Source of the DNA: Trichoplax adhaerens
Lineage: Eukaryota > Placozoa > Uniplacotomia > Trichoplacea > Trichoplacidae
Direction of reading: 5' to 3'
DNA: 64,000 nucleotides
Assembly (NCBI RefSeq): GCF_000150275.1
Contig: NW_002060943.1
Span: 5,049,950-5,113,949 of the forward strand
Part shown: positions 12,917 to 27,198 of the stretch, piece by piece
How positions within the stretch are numbered: position 1 is the first letter of the stretch
Layout: every line of letters starts with the position of its first letter
The notes under the pieces: generated by a model
Databases searched by the model: none
The model's input: only the letters and a program-made list of their open reading frames with translations
What the model was told of the DNA's origin: nothing
Made by a program: the position numbers and the translations under genes

Positions 12917-13422
12917 AATGAATAACTGCCTTGGTCAAAAGGTATTTTGTCAAGGCTTTTATTACAAGGTTTTCGGATTAGTAGAGCAATAATGAATTAC
13001 TACAAGAATCTACAGGAGTCTAAAATCGAGAGTATTCCGAGCTCAAAGGGAAGTGAGATCTCTTCTCTACTTCAGATATCCCTACTCTTCTATGAATGCC
13101 TATCACCTTTCGGTGTTGGCCGTCTTGACCATTACAATGTTGCTAGTCACATGAGACTCACATCAATCTTGTACCATAATTAGTCAACCGGCTAATATTA
13201 GTCATCAACAATTTCTAATATAGTAGTTATCAATTATGTACCGTACTATTTCTGTTCTGAGTAACCTAACGTATCAAATATGGCTATTAATTAACATCAT
13301 CCAATATATTGTAGCTATCCTAAAAATATGGAGTGCCACCTTCCCTACAGTACACTGTACTGTACAGTTCCACAGGAACACAGTAGAGTATAGGATATAC
13401 ATTACGTATGATCACTGCCGTA

Positions 13423-13850
13423 CAGTATTACCGTAGTTTATCGGTACGCCTGTTTCTGTACCTGTACTATACAGTCTACAGTACTATGCATTTTTAGACT
13501 GAGTACAGTACGTTACTACTGGACTGTAGGCTGCAGTCATGACGTATGTCCTCTTGGGAAGCGTGAACATGCGCAGTATGAGTCTCAAACTAGACTCTAC
13601 TGTAGTACTAAACTCGTTGTTACTGATGCCGATGCAGTATTACCGTAGTTTATCGGTACACCTGTTTCTGTACCTGTACAGTGTACAGTACTGTACAGTC
13701 TACAGTCTACAGTACATTTTTAGACTGAGTACGATACTACTGGACTGTAGGCTGCAATCATGACGTATATCCTCTTGGGAAGCGTGAACATGCGCAGTAC
13801 CAGTCTCAAACTAGACTCTACTGTAGTACTAAACTCGTTGTTACTGATGC
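13423..13850. repeat. Tandem duplication, about 212-bp unit
   Basis: Copy 1 (13423-13629) and copy 2 (13635-13850) match over most of their length, including shared blocks such as TACCGTAGTTTATCGGTAC and ACTAAACTCGTTGTTACTGA. They differ mainly in the GTAC-rich middle, where copy 2 is longer. GTAC palindromes also precede the array at 13345-13365. Confidence 0.88.
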
Positions 13851-14266
13851 TCAAGTTGTACTGCACGCTCGCTATTCACTCCAGACCATAGACTGATCGC
13901 TTGAATCAAGTCACTGCCCCTAAACTAAAAAAAATTGATCACTATCGTGCCAGCTCGCTCAAGGAAAGGCAACGGTGAAATCTGCGACCCCAATCTATCC
14001 CATATTATCACGTTTTGGCAATTTTGGACGATACGGTAAGCATTAAAATTGTCATAGTGTGTGAAGAAATAGTCCAATCATGCTATGGTGTTTGAATCTT
14101 GATGTATTTTTGGATACTTTGAATGGTATTGTATAGTCATGATAATAACGGATAATAAGGTGATTGCTCTGAGTACTCCAAAACTTAGCAGTCTAACTTG
14201 GATGGACATGGTCAATCATTGTTGTACTGTCCATCTTTGATATTGGAAACCTTGGACTGAAAATGA

Positions 14267-14287
14267 ATGATGATGATGATGATGATG
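14267..14287. repeat. (GAT)n trinucleotide repeat
   Basis: About seven GAT units in a row. Confidence 0.9.
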
Positions 14288-15290
14288 TCTGTGTATCTGC
14301 TATATCTTGTCTCCTGCTTTTTGTCTCTGATACAATCACCCCCATCCTCACTTACTTTCATCAACTTGATTTTAAAACGGCATCCGTGATTTGTCAACGA
14401 GCGGCCACAGATCGACCCCAATCTCGTCGCAGAGTAAGTAGTTGGTTTATTACCACATAATTGAGCAATAAACTGTTCATCACCGTTAAGTAAAGCTAAT
14501 CTAGATCGACGACATATCCAACTACATTAAGGAGTCTATCAAAGGAGAAATGGACGTCCTTTAACCATCAATGATGCTGTACTCTACGAGTGTCTATACT
14601 TTACTGCTTGAATATCCGACAGTACTACCGATGCTTACTCTCATCAACTTTTTTTCCTGTTGAACCTTCAATGGAGTACGCATAACCCCAGTTGACAGTC
14701 TATACTTGTCATTGATTTGTATGGAGCAAATACGAGTGTACTTTCTCACTCTATTTCCCCAATTTGGGCAATATCCAATGGAAACTCAGTCTTTTTCCCT
14801 TCCTTTCGCCATTCGTTTCATCATTTGTTATAATAATAATTATTAATTATTATTACTATGGAGTGTAAAGACTGCCATGTTCAAGGCGTCATTCCGCAGT
14901 ATTGGTAGTCTAAGGATTTGCTTTCGTTTAGGTCAGACGTCAATAAATTATATGGGTAGTAGACGGTATACTACTGTACTAGAACAGTCTAATCGTTGGC
15001 CTTAACTGTTGAAAACTTTTTCCTCTTCATAACAAGGTCAAGATGATCATATTTTCTTCACTCACTGCAACTATTTTAAATATCGAAACCCCTCCCATGG
15101 CCTGAAGTGACTAAAGTCAAATCCAATATGGTAGAATAGTTCGGATCCATCGCATCATAAACACGCATTGCTCAAAATTTTCAAATTACTTTCTTCATGT
15201 TTGTCTTAGTTCGGTCTAGTATACAGATTGATCAAATCGTCTTCAAATCAGCCTTAAACAAGGCACAAAACGACATCTCCAACAATAGTG

Positions 15291-15335
15291 TCATGGATTA
15301 CTAATTTCCCTGAGAATGGGCTATGTAATCCATGA
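15291..15335. repeat. Inverted repeat, 11-bp perfect arms
   Basis: TCATGGATTAC is followed 23 nt later by its exact reverse complement. Its role is unknown. Confidence 0.7.
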
Positions 15336-15806
15336 TCGCGCCGCCGCCTTATACTTTTCACAAAGTACAACATCGATCATACAATACAGTATCATCGTGA
15401 TACTACGTCCATGTAGAGCACTATGTGTTTAGAGAGCAATAATCCTGTCTAACGGACAGCATTTTTCAGTTATCAGACGGCATGTTAACATGAATTAAAA
15501 CCCCATTCACACAGTAGGAACATGCGCCAATTATGTAAAGTATTACAAGTATTAACGGTAATTTGATAAAGTACTCCTGTCTTGATGCTAGTAATAACCT
15601 TTCTTGATGTACAGTTTAATAAATAATCAGTTAGCTAGTCGCGATCATTTAGGCCATGATATCATTGTCTCAGGCATGACTTATCGCCTACGTATGATGG
15701 ATAGCCTGGTACCATAGCCGTTAGATAATTGCTTCGCCAAATTTTGCGGTAATAACTACAACCAACACTGTCGACCACTATCAATAATATTTGCTTCAAA
15801 AAATGC

Positions 15807-15830
15807 CGACTGTACTCTGTTGTACAGTCG
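15807..15830. repeat. Inverted repeat, 9-bp perfect arms
   Basis: CGACTGTAC, a 6-nt loop, then GTACAGTCG, flanked by A-rich sequence on one side and T-rich on the other. It resembles the GTAC palindromes but stands alone. Confidence 0.7.
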
Positions 15831-18800
15831 TTTTTTGTAGTGATGTTAAACGGTGGTCAACATAGAGGATACGTTTATTCTATTCCTAGAACTCAACACG
15901 GGTACTTTATGAGTATACAGTACTGGGATGGTATGAATTGAGAAGGCTGTGATATACTTTATTTTTACTACTTCAATGAAGTGAAACTGAAAGTTTGCAG
16001 TAGCTGATGGATTCTCTAGAAATATACGCGCACACGGACAATCCGCTCACTGCCATATATGTGTGCAGTCGATATGCGCCTAGTGATGATGAACTAAATT
16101 GCACAACATATAGTACAGTATAGTAGCGATCGACCAGTCGATATAATTTAATTTAATATTATGTTATAGTGTGATACATTAATCAATATTACTGAAGAAA
16201 GTTACCAACGACTACAAGGTTCGTATATAGAATGATAATGAAGTAATTGAAATTGAAACGGTGACGAGAAGTATAAGGGGCTAGTAACACCACACGCGAA
16301 TCTGTCTTCATACCGTCTACATGGCCAATAAAGCTTGTAATTTGGAGAATAGGGTATCTCTTCCATCCAATGCTTTCTTGCAGTAATTAGCAATATTAAT
16401 AGTGTGCATGGACTTCTACCGCTCATACTAACTTGCTTGGTTGTAACACCCGCCAATTTAGAGTTGACTGTAATCAGATCAAAGTGTCTACACTTACATT
16501 ATAATTATAAATGCGAGTGTAGATCCAATTGTATAAGAATAGATTGAACATCTGAACATTCCGATTAGACCTTAGACAGTTATTTAATAGACAATCTGCC
16601 CTACATCCTTCGTCATTTTTGGGCCCAACTTTGTTCATCATTGCCCTATTAAAGTTGTCCTCTTGGAACTATTTGATAGACTGAGTGTAGAAATGCCATT
16701 CCTAATAATACGCTACTAATCCAGATTAGTCATCTTATCGACGTAAACAACATCGATATTTTGCATACAAGTCTGGAAAGAAGATTTTCCTTCATACAAG
16801 ATTTCCAACAAATCCCTTGATATCATCGTTCTTACGACTAAATTACGATTATAATCCTAAATCTCCCAATTTTCAGAGTTGTCACCGTATTTCTATAGTA
16901 CATCCAAAAATGTTTTCATTGCTCTGTAGTTACCCACAGTGTTCTATCTGTATACGTGTAAAGCATTACTTATCATTATCGAAAATTGAAGATACGATAA
17001 TACCTTACCCGTAAAATCTAATTTCTACCATACAATAAGGATATCTTCGATCGAAATGCCTTAAAATATACAGTTGAATATCCGCTGATCCTACCAATAG
17101 AAAGTTTCTCGAGTTAGTTACCTATTCTTTACAGAATAATGTGGATAAATCTTCATCAGCTTGTATAAATCTCACATCCTTTTCCACTCTGCAAAGGATC
17201 TGTAAACACGATACGGTGCTCCTATTTGTTAAGAAGAAAAATATTCTATCTCGGAGTTTCGTTCTAAAATGATAATTATGTATCAATGGGCTGCTATAAG
17301 TGAACTTATCCTTGTTCAACTCTATCCAAAAAACCTTAGTCTAACTGTTCTACAGATGCGTTTGATAGCCATTATAATCGCGCTTGCTCTGGTATGGTAG
17401 ATGATATCTGATTAACTTTACTCAATTTATACTTGAAAAAGTATTGATCAACTCTCTATTATCGTCCTAAGTGTATTTTATCACGATGTGTGTGGAGATA
17501 GTAAGGCGTGAAAACTTTATTATTTGCATAGTTGAAATTTAGTGGATACCCGTTGTAGTTTATTACTGCCAGCCTTTCAGACTTTCTGTAAAAATACTTT
17601 CAAGAATTGACTAACACCTATAGAAAATTCATGCTTAGGTTGGTTTCACAAGGTAAAACTAGAATGTCATTTGTCCAATGATGTACATCATATTTCAATC
17701 TTTTTCACAACTGTATTTGCGTCACATAGGCAGAAATATTATGAAAAATAATAATACTGATTCCGGTATACTCGTACAGTGTTTAGAATCACCATTGCAG
17801 TACTAGTAACTCGATGATTTCCATATTAATGAAAAGGCAAATACAGTGCTCTATATTGACTTGAAATTTTGTGATCCTATTAGAATCAGATTGTACATTT
17901 TTAGCCAAATAATTACCTTGAAACGTCTTTAATCATGCAGTTTATTTTAATCATCGAGAGAAAATACAATTCTGCCGACATAATTGTAAAGTCAAAGACG
18001 TTGAAAAGAGTAAAAACACTCCATATTCTCTCTCTCATTCCACAACGCCATAATTCGGTGCTATTGTAAAGTAAAAAGTACAAGTACATATGGTAGGCAA
18101 AGTATCACGAGTATAAATTCTATTAGTAGATTATAATTCAACAACTGGTCCACATCCTATTACTTGATGACATTTCTGAGATTTCTACCCACTCCACAGT
18201 CGTCAAAACAATATCCTCCGACTCTCCAGTTCAGTATATTCAGCACTCTCCGAAAGATATTACGAGCTTGCCTCTAAAATATATCATACGACATATAGTC
18301 GCTCGAAACCATCCTTATAAGTACACCAATATAGTCTACGTACTTCCGGGGAAGGATTTAGAATCGTTTGTCAGAAAATTTGATAGCACGATTGGGACAT
18401 TGCAATTAATCGTTATAAGGGAGTGGAGGGTCTTTCAACTATTACATCAATAACTTTATTTAGTCCTGTCTTCAGTAAATTTAAATAAACATCACATTCA
18501 ATCAGTGAAGAAGGAGTTTATTTCAACAGGGAAGGAGATACCATAGGGTGTAGCTCATCATTTCGCTGTCATAATTAGCCGACAATATTCTACGCTACCT
18601 TCGTCGTCTTATTAATCGAAAGTATAATACTCGTATATTACTCTATCCAAATATCCACTAATATTGCCAGTTGTGGTATTTATTATTGAAGTAAAATGGT
18701 TGCCATGCGTACAATATTACAGTAAAAAAGACAAGCGTTCTACATCTAATGATGGCTATAGCGTGCGTGTCTTGCCATCTTGTTGACTATTCCAATTTTG

Positions 18801-21390
18801 ACTTTTATCAATCATTTTAAACTCTGGCCACATTGACTAATTCTGATATTGACTGCGACCGCGGTAGTCTATGGTCTTTCGCCTCCTTGCCTAAATTCTT
18901 GAATGTGTTGATTTTTTATTCTGTTGTTATGCATTTTTGTCCTTCCATTGATCATATTTTTAGCATACAAATATGCCTTCTTTTCAGTCACAGTCCACCC
19001 ACGTTCACTTATTTATTCTTACATTTTCTTCATTAAATTTATATCTCAATTTGCTACCCGTACAGTATAACGATGGTCTTTGTTTTGAATGAATTTTTGA
19101 CGATGCTAACTTCAATTGTCTGGCAAGATAATTAATGAAATCCAACCTTGTCAATTGTTAGTGAAAATTAACAACAGATGGTTTTATTACAAGCACTCTT
19201 TTCCAATCTGTTACCATAACTTGAAATACTTCAACTCGATATGGTACTATTTGATCATCGGCACAAGTTGCAGTACCCAATCCTGGCTTAGGTACTTTGG
19301 TATAAACCAAACTTGCCTGCAAATTGCTATTACAACGTTGTCCAATTTGCCGAGTTTGAGACTTCTCGAGTATCATTTTACATCGTTCAATTCAGCTTTG
19401 AAAGTTTAGCTCATCATTGTGACCCAAGATGTAAATTAAGGCATTACCATGATTGACTGACTACCTTGCTATTCCACCACCTACGAAGATTTATAGCTTA
19501 TACTGCTGTATAGATAAGCAGAGGTGCCAGCCCGAGATAGTTGCAAACGTTTATCTGTGAATCAAGCCCTCAATACACGATATAACATGTATTGTAAAAT
19601 TATGCTATTAAAATGGCATCGAGATGATTTACAGTTATGCTACACTCAGTCCTCCTAATAATTATAATTATTTCAAAGTTAATCAATCACATACAGTACT
19701 AGATGATAATCGTCGTCTGATGGAGCAGTCTTACAGTATTGAAGACACTAAATTTAGATAGTAGCACTTTCTTGATTTGAACAAAAAATCCGAAGCTTCA
19801 AGTATGATCATACCATAAATAGGTGCAGCAAACTTCTATATTATACTTGTATTACTATTACGAAGTATAAGAAAAAATATCATCTAATCTCATGAATTAT
19901 ACGGACAATCAATTTTTCAAATTGTTTACGCTGATAAAAATTTAAAATTGTGTCTAGTCTCATACGTTTACCTTCCTCTTGTGCTTCGAAATTATCGACT
20001 AGTTAAATTGATTATTTTTGGGAGATACTTTCCTTTTTCTCTTTTGAAAAAATAGAGTATAAATGCTACAGTTATTAAACGGAAAAGAAACTGCTATAAT
20101 TAACACACAACTGGCTTAGCAATCTTTATTCTATGGAGTTCAGTATAGTCCCATTTATTGATTGAACAAGGAAGCCGATGTATACGATTACTTAATTGAC
20201 AGTGAATCACCAATTATCAAGACTTTTTAACGAAGAAAATGATTCATTATCCTATACAGTACTAGCGGCTATTGATTTTTTTTATATTTTAGTGATTAAG
20301 AGCATTGAGTAATTAGCATCCGTGTATTCATTTCGTTTAGACTATAAAATTCAAGATTGCATCTACTGTACTGTATATACAGCCAACTCATATTGAAGAA
20401 TGCACAGACAGAATGCAGTACTTCTTAATTATTACCATAATTGATTGTTCACAACATGTCCTGAATATCATTAATACTATTCCAATACAATATGCACGGT
20501 GTATTTATTATGAATATATATTATGATGTCACTACCTATTTTTTAAAGTATTGACGCCGAAACACTGGATTCGTAGACAAATTTTTATAATTAAAAATCC
20601 TTCATGATTCATGATGTAATACAATTTGAATTGTGTTTTATCTTCTGCCAAGATTAAATCTACCTGGATTACACATACAAATTGTATAGTCACATACTGT
20701 GTGATACACGATAGTTGTACTGAGAATAGATAAATATTCTTTTTCTTCGACATTCCTTGCAGTATTGGCATTTATCAAACAAAACCTGTACACTAGGTTG
20801 CTTACTGTAACCGAAAGATATTGCATCGTATCAAAGTTTAGCCTATTTTTCAATTATTCAACGTAAGAAGTTATTTGAACTCTAGCCTACTTATGAATTA
20901 CCTAACAAAAGAAATTCATCTTTTTTCCCCCTCCTCGTCAATAACTACAACTTTCAGTAACTTGCTATGAATGTTCAAGATTATATTGTTTCGCTTTATT
21001 TTATTTTTTATAAACTTTTTGACTGTCAAATAACTCCATTTTATAAATTACTATTGATATGTTTGATTCATTTCTATGCCGCCTTTCGTTAAGAACTTAT
21101 CTTCAATATATCATAGCCGTTAAGTAATATCATCAAAAATCTAGTACTATCTAGTACTAATGCAGTACTTGTTTTTTTAATTAATCTCAATTGTTTTGGG
21201 ACATTTATTATGACCAAAAAAAGGCATTTACCAAGATATGATTTATGCTTGCTCCCTATATCTTATTATCGTAATATATGTGTAGAATGATAGTTTATTG
21301 ATTTGTAAAGAAACTATACTGTAATTTTGATTAGTTTGTTTTATTGATTTCACTCTATTTTCTAACCACAGTAAATAAAACTGTAACAAA

Positions 21391-23374
21391 ATGGATACGG
21401 ATACTGACATGAGAAGAGAATTAGAAGGTATGCAAGAAAAAGCCAACAGAGTTACTGATGAAGTACGTATTATTAACTACCAAATAATATCAATAAAGCA
21501 TAATAATACCTAGCAATTTAAAGCATTCAATAATTTTTTTTGATCCTAATTTATCTTTCAAATATGTTAAGATTTACATATATAACGTATAGTCGTATAC
21601 CAATTCTCGTCTATTCTTTCTGGCAAAAATTTTTTAATTTTTCTTATTTAAAATCTGTGTTCACTATCTTTACTTATTCTTATTATTATTTTCTCTTCAA
21701 AAACTTATGTATATTAGTCTTTAGAAAGTACGAGAAGAATGGTAGCCTTAACGGAAGAGGTAATTTATTGTTAATTTTGGCTTTAGTGCACTTTACTGTT
21801 CTATAATAGTATTGTTGCCTATAGCAATATACCTTTGAAGTAGCCCTGTACCTACGTTTTGATAATTTATGTCACGAAAAGAATGTAGCATAAGTATTTA
21901 ACATGCCTGTATTTAACATAAATTTAGACGCAAGAAGTTGGAATGAGAACATTAGTTATGCTGGACGAGCAAGGAGGTTAGCTTACTAGAATGGCTATCA
22001 ATATCGATAGTTTCTACTTCAACAATTTTTTATTGACTACATGTACTCAATCAAAACTAGACCGTTATTAATTTTATTTTGTCCTAGTAGTAAATAATGT
22101 TACACATAGGAGCACTTGTCGTTGTAATTATAATTTAAAATTGAGTAAAAATTGATTTTCCAATTGATAAATAAAACATTACTATTTGCAATAGACTGTA
22201 TTGTTCATCTTAGTTTTAGAAGAGGTTACAATTTTCATAGGCCAATAATTGCTGATTCGTAAACAATATGTGTTGATACAAACGTAGCAGTAACTAATGA
22301 TTTACCTTGCTCAAATAGAACAACTTGATCGTATTGAAGAAGGCATGGAGCAAATTAATGCTGATATGCGCGAAGCCGAAAAGAACCTGACTGGCTTGGA
22401 AAAATGTTGTGGTTTATGCGTTTGTCCATGGAAAAAGTATATACAATTAAATTTATTAATCTAATTTAGATATTATATACAGCTATGACCACAAGAGTAG
22501 TATAATAATAGCTTCTAGAGTTAAAGTCGTGGATTTATACGATAATTAATCATAAGAACCGATTTTTCATATGTTAGGGCAAGAAATTTTGAAAAAAATA
22601 AAACCTACAAGGATACTTGGGGAGAACGAGAAGACGGTCCAATTCAAAACCAACCAGGTTAGAGCCTATAGGAATTGTACTGGCCTCAGCGGTACCTTTA
22701 TTCTACTACATTGACTATCTACTTACATTTATTTCAACTATAGCCCCAATCTTTACCAACACCGGCACATCCCAAGATCGTGGCTATATTAATAAGTAGC
22801 TATTTTCAAATTTTTAGATGGATTTCTGTCCTTTTTCCCTGATATACGTTGTACAGCATAACTTTAAGTACTAACGGAACATTACTTCAATAGAATTACC
22901 AACGACGCTAGAGAAGATGAAATGGACGAAAATCTCAGGTATTTCCTAGAATTTCTCACTCTACTGTGATATTTTAGCCGTAATGTAGCTCATACAAATA
23001 ATTGAACAATAATATGTTATGCAGCTTCTACGAGACAGAGATTTTTAACCTTGCCTCACTATCAGATATCTTAAATTCAACGCAATTTTCGTTATAATTA
23101 TTTCTTGCCAATTGCATCAGCCAAGTTGCTGGCATGATAGGTAACTTAAAGTCGATGGCACAAGATATGGGTAACGAATTAGATACCCAAAATAAGCAAA
23201 TCGGTCGCATTGAAAATAAGGTAAGAATACTTTTTTTCTTTCGATTTGGTATCATGAATTAGCTAGGATACTAGACGCTTACGCTTATCATTCTTGTTAC
23301 GTTAGGCTACAATGAACAGTTCACGTATCGATGAAGCTAACGTGAGAGCAACAAATATCTTACGCAACCAGTAG
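21391..23374 (+). CDS. SNAP25: SNAP-25-type Qbc-SNARE, copy 1
   Basis: Nine plus-strand exons: 21391-21462, 21718-21759, 21928-21976, 22319-22436, 22578-22657, 22744-22795, 22894-22938, 23121-23220 and 23306-23374, encode 208 residues (vertebrate SNAP-25 has 206). The intron phases are 0,0,1,2,1,2,2,0. The Qb SNARE helix (about 10-80) has its zero-layer Gln at 53 in LDEQGEQL. The cysteine cluster KCCGLCVCP (84-90) has four Cys for palmitoylation and plasma-membrane attachment. The Qc helix (about 135-205) has its zero-layer Gln at 176 in [22 protein letters not shown] and [12 protein letters not shown] are near-identical to SNAP-25/23. By family it pairs with syntaxin and VAMP to drive exocytosis. 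It is the most SNAP-25-like of the three copies. Confidence 0.96.
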
Positions 23375-26300
23375 TTGCTATCAATCATCTTTCATAGTAG
23401 AAACATTTCAAATTTCAAATAGTATGGTAAAATTGATAAGTAGCTTCAGTTGAAACTGCTAGAAATAGCAACAAATTCTATAATGGGTACATCATTCTTC
23501 GTGTCATATTACCGGATATTTAGTAGGTTGATTACCATAAGTATAAGCAAATAGAAAATTTTAAAGTACTGTTATTATCAATACGATCATGTGAAATATA
23601 GACGTTTTCATTACTATACACGGTAATATAGTTAATTTAATATCAGTTAGAAAAATACGTATGGTGCATAAATTAGAATGTGACATGGTATTAACGCACT
23701 GTATATCCTTGCATTGGGTTTGCTACGGTTGAGCACTGCTAAAGATTTATCGAATTGAAGTTTTATGAGATTACTCTTGTTTTTCATTCTTTATTTCAAG
23801 TAGATGTTTCTTTAAGATTGTTTGTTGCAGATGTAGTAATGTATTCTACCGTACGTCGTAGCTAGTAGTAAGATTAGTCTATAGAATTGCCATGGATTCA
23901 TGACAGTATGATTAGATTTTATATATAAGAGACTGATTTTTTAATAGAACTTTCCCAAAATATACTGGCTTTCCTAAATACAAGCTTGTAATGTAGAGAC
24001 CATTCGCATTTTGAATGTAACGAACGATCTTTCTGTTCAGCTCAATTTCATTCTCTATCGTCGTTTATACTAACGGCTGAAATCGACTAACACAGAACAT
24101 CTAATGGCTTTGCTTGTTAATCCTTGCGGTTATGCATAAGTCTAACTGATGCTTTCTTAGTAAATGCAACTGCAAGACGATTTCATAGACGAGCAAATTA
24201 TATTGGGAATATGTAATGCATTGATTAACGTTTGTAAAATTTCTTGAAATAGCATGTAATAAAAGGATTCTATATATTATTCCACCATGGACGTTACAAG
24301 TGTAACACACTATATATTATATGGGACGTTCATAGCCGACCTAATTCAATTCAGGGATGCAAAATTTTAGTTAAAAGGCTGTATAATAACTATTTATAAA
24401 TACGCAATACATTCTCTGCAAATTTTAGATGAGCGCAATATTTACATTTTAAGTTCGAATATTGCATTCTTTTGTAAACTATATTATCAGATATTGCTTC
24501 AAAGCAATAATAGTCAGCCCTACCAATGTATGAAACCTTCCTACTCCAGATGCCTTGCTATATCACAGTACACTGCATAGAAGAATGAAATTCATTTACA
24601 CTACCGTAACTCTACAGCAAATACCATCAAACTGCTTATCAAATAGTCATTACTTACTAAAACTACGCAGAAAGAATTTTTAGTGAAACTGAGGCGCGTT
24701 TAATGCAAATGATTCATAACTTTCCGATAGTTTATTAAATTTATTTGCTGTTGTGTTGTGAAATTATTAAAGTCAGCGATTACTCAGTCTTTCAAAGAGG
24801 AGAAATTATATTATATCTAATCTTAGCTAATCTTTTATTGAGTCATCACGGACATGGTTTAATTTAGCGAGTAAATCCTTACAGAGTGCTGCCTTCGCTG
24901 TACATTACTACTGTATTTGGCTGACTCATTAATATTTTTAGCTAGCAAATCAAGAAATGGTTTAAAAATTAAAGGTATTCTAGAATTTGATAAACTATGT
25001 TCCTGACTGTATATAATTTGGTCGTCCCAATACCGGTTATACGAGTATAAATCAGCCTCGAAACATTCTGTTTATTATTTATCGATATTACTTCTCCTCC
25101 TGGTCGTACATGTGATGAATTTACTCAACCTCGTAGAGATAAAATTACAAAATAGATGCCAATTAAACAACATGAAGAAGTATTAGGTCGCACCGCCCAT
25201 CTTGATGCCTTCGTTATGGGTACTTGTGATAGCTATGATCCTCATAGCGATTCCATTTTACAACTCTCTATCTCGGTAAATCTTAAGCTAATACCATGTA
25301 AAGAATTATAGTATCCAATATCTTATCTCATTTTCGAGCAATATAGGTCTTTCACATTATCAAGATATCGATGCTACCACAAAATCACCATAAAATGCCA
25401 ATCATAGTCATTCAAAAGCGGTGCTCGATCAAGATCCGTGATAGCTGTTCAGTGCTATTTTTAATATTTACTTTTAATTTTTGCTATTAGAATTTTGCGG
25501 TAAGAAATTTTAATCGTTCATAATAAATTATGCTTACTCAATTTGAACATCCTAATTCTCTACAGTAGGTCATCATAACTATTTTATTTGCATAATTATA
25601 ATGTGCCGTTTCTATATTTTGGTATCAGCACCAATAAATGTCTCAACTCAGTAGGAGTTCATGCCTAATCATCTATTTCGATCAAAGATATCAAGGTTAA
25701 AGCTCGAAAGTCCAAGGGTCAGTTAGCAAACAAAATTCAAAACAGAATTTTTCCTCATTATCTCACATAAAATCGATTGACTGTGAATAATATTTTATTA
25801 GTAAGCCCCAAAGTTATGAAACTCTTGACCAAATAGAGAATTACTATTAACAACGACCATTTTGACCCATCTGATCGAATTTGATCCTTATTACGACGAT
25901 ATAGATACTTAAAGAATTCAGCATATCTTTTCAGAATGGATAAAAAAAATCTCTCGCATAAATTAAAACCAATTAACTAAACTATCGAAAAAATTGCACT
26001 AACTGCAACTAATTATACAAGTCTATTTTGCTTGTTATTAAATGATACAGCGAGGCTCAAATTAACATGAACACTATTTACTCTTTAGATAAAATTGTTT
26101 TACATGCTTAACTACTATCAGGCTTGACAATTGTAGTATTGCCGAAATATGAATAATCTATGATGAATTGTTAGCAAATATGCATGGTGGAATGATAGCA
26201 GATTTTAGAACCAGTTTATCGTTGGCATCTCAAATTAAAATTCCTTAATTTAGTTTTCTGTCATTATAACCTAAAAATAAAACGAAGTCCCAAGCCTAAT

Positions 26301-27198
26301 ACAGGACATTTATAATATAAGGTAAATAAATAAGAATTTCTCAATAAAAGTAATAATTTCATGGAGCAATCTGTAACAAAAATCGATTCAGGCTGGCATA
26401 ACATACAATACAATCTATCCTTCAACCTATTTTACTCGTAATTTCCCTAATATTTGTCATTTAAAATCATTGCTTTGGATAAATTCTTCACGACTGAGAT
26501 ACACCTTGCATTCTCTAAGCACAGGTAATGGCAACAATGGAAACAGAATACTTATAACAAATACTATAAAATCACTCTATAATATGTGTTTATCACTATA
26601 GAATAAACCTGAACTTTTTAGTATAAATGTTAATATCATAAGTTTGCTAATTTAAATTTGAAATACTAGTAATGTAAATATAAACGAATTTTTATAATAA
26701 TATCAGCAGAGCACACCATGTTACCGATGCATCCATCATCAATTTGTAAAAGATACTATATCTGTAATCTATGATCCTACCATTTTATACGGTACGGCAT
26801 ATTCCTCTTATTGATAAGTACTAGCCCTTCAAACTGCGTAGATCTTTACAGAATCTTTATTACGCTACGGTACCTTCTAAATTCATAAATAGCAAATATC
26901 CAGATCTTAATTGCCAACTAAGGTATTTAAAAGTTCAACTTTAGTGTTGTATATGATATCCTGACATTAATTTACTATTGATAATTCCAATTTCATATCA
27001 TAATTGCGGAACTACCCGATACTACTGTACTGACAACCAATTCCACTTCATAGTTTAAACAGCAACTTACCACCATATTGTTATAAATTGCAATCATATT
27101 TTAAACATTAGTACTGCAGTCTAAATGCTGCGAAATTTTTCCAAGACATTTTTAGTCACATCGTGCTATCAATTATAGCGCTTAAGAAATTCTCAGCC
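23375..27198. other. Gap between SNARE copies 1 and 2
   Basis: AT-rich DNA holding the 3' UTR of copy 1, the promoter of copy 2 and a possible degenerate coding relic near 25.05-25.3 kb. No intact gene was found. Confidence 0.5.
25047..25276 (+). pseudogene. Possible degenerate coding relic, origin unknown
   Basis: One frame reads open for about 34 codons (containing DITSPPGRTCDEFTQPRR), meets one in-frame TAG at about 25152, then stays open for 40 codons (MPIKQHEEVLGRTAHLDAF...) to a GTAAAT donor-like site. The composition looks protein-like and the GC content is above its surroundings. Further frames with scattered stops follow to about 26.2 kb. I do not recognise the family. It may be a decayed gene or chance. 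Confidence 0.28.

Larger units (their letters stand above)
13855..21390. other. Long gap without a supported gene
   Basis: These 7.5 kb separate the divergent LRRC57 and first SNARE gene. No exon with splice support was found. A 29-codon frame at about 13888-13977 (plus) follows an AG and reads TDRLNQVTAPKLKKIDHYR before a stop; it is too short to support. Opposed open frames at 19116-19409 carry no recognised motif. GTAC palindromes are rare here compared with the left flank. Confidence 0.45.

Noticed and set aside
15241-15400. Any CRISPR array, rRNA, tRNA or bacterial-type operon in the repeat-rich parts
   Set aside because: Repeats are irregular palindromes or tandem units without spacers, and no cloverleaf or rRNA core sequence was recognised by eye. 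A tRNAscan run would settle the tRNA question.
19116-19409. 97-codon plus frame and the opposed 72-codon minus frame
   Set aside because: No ATG-based start on the plus strand, no splice context and no family motif. Open frames of this size occur by chance in this window.
26098-26160. Fragment reading LLSGLTIVVLPKYE, reminiscent of acyl-CoA synthetases
   Set aside because: Only 14 codons between stops, without the AMP-binding motif or other conserved blocks nearby.
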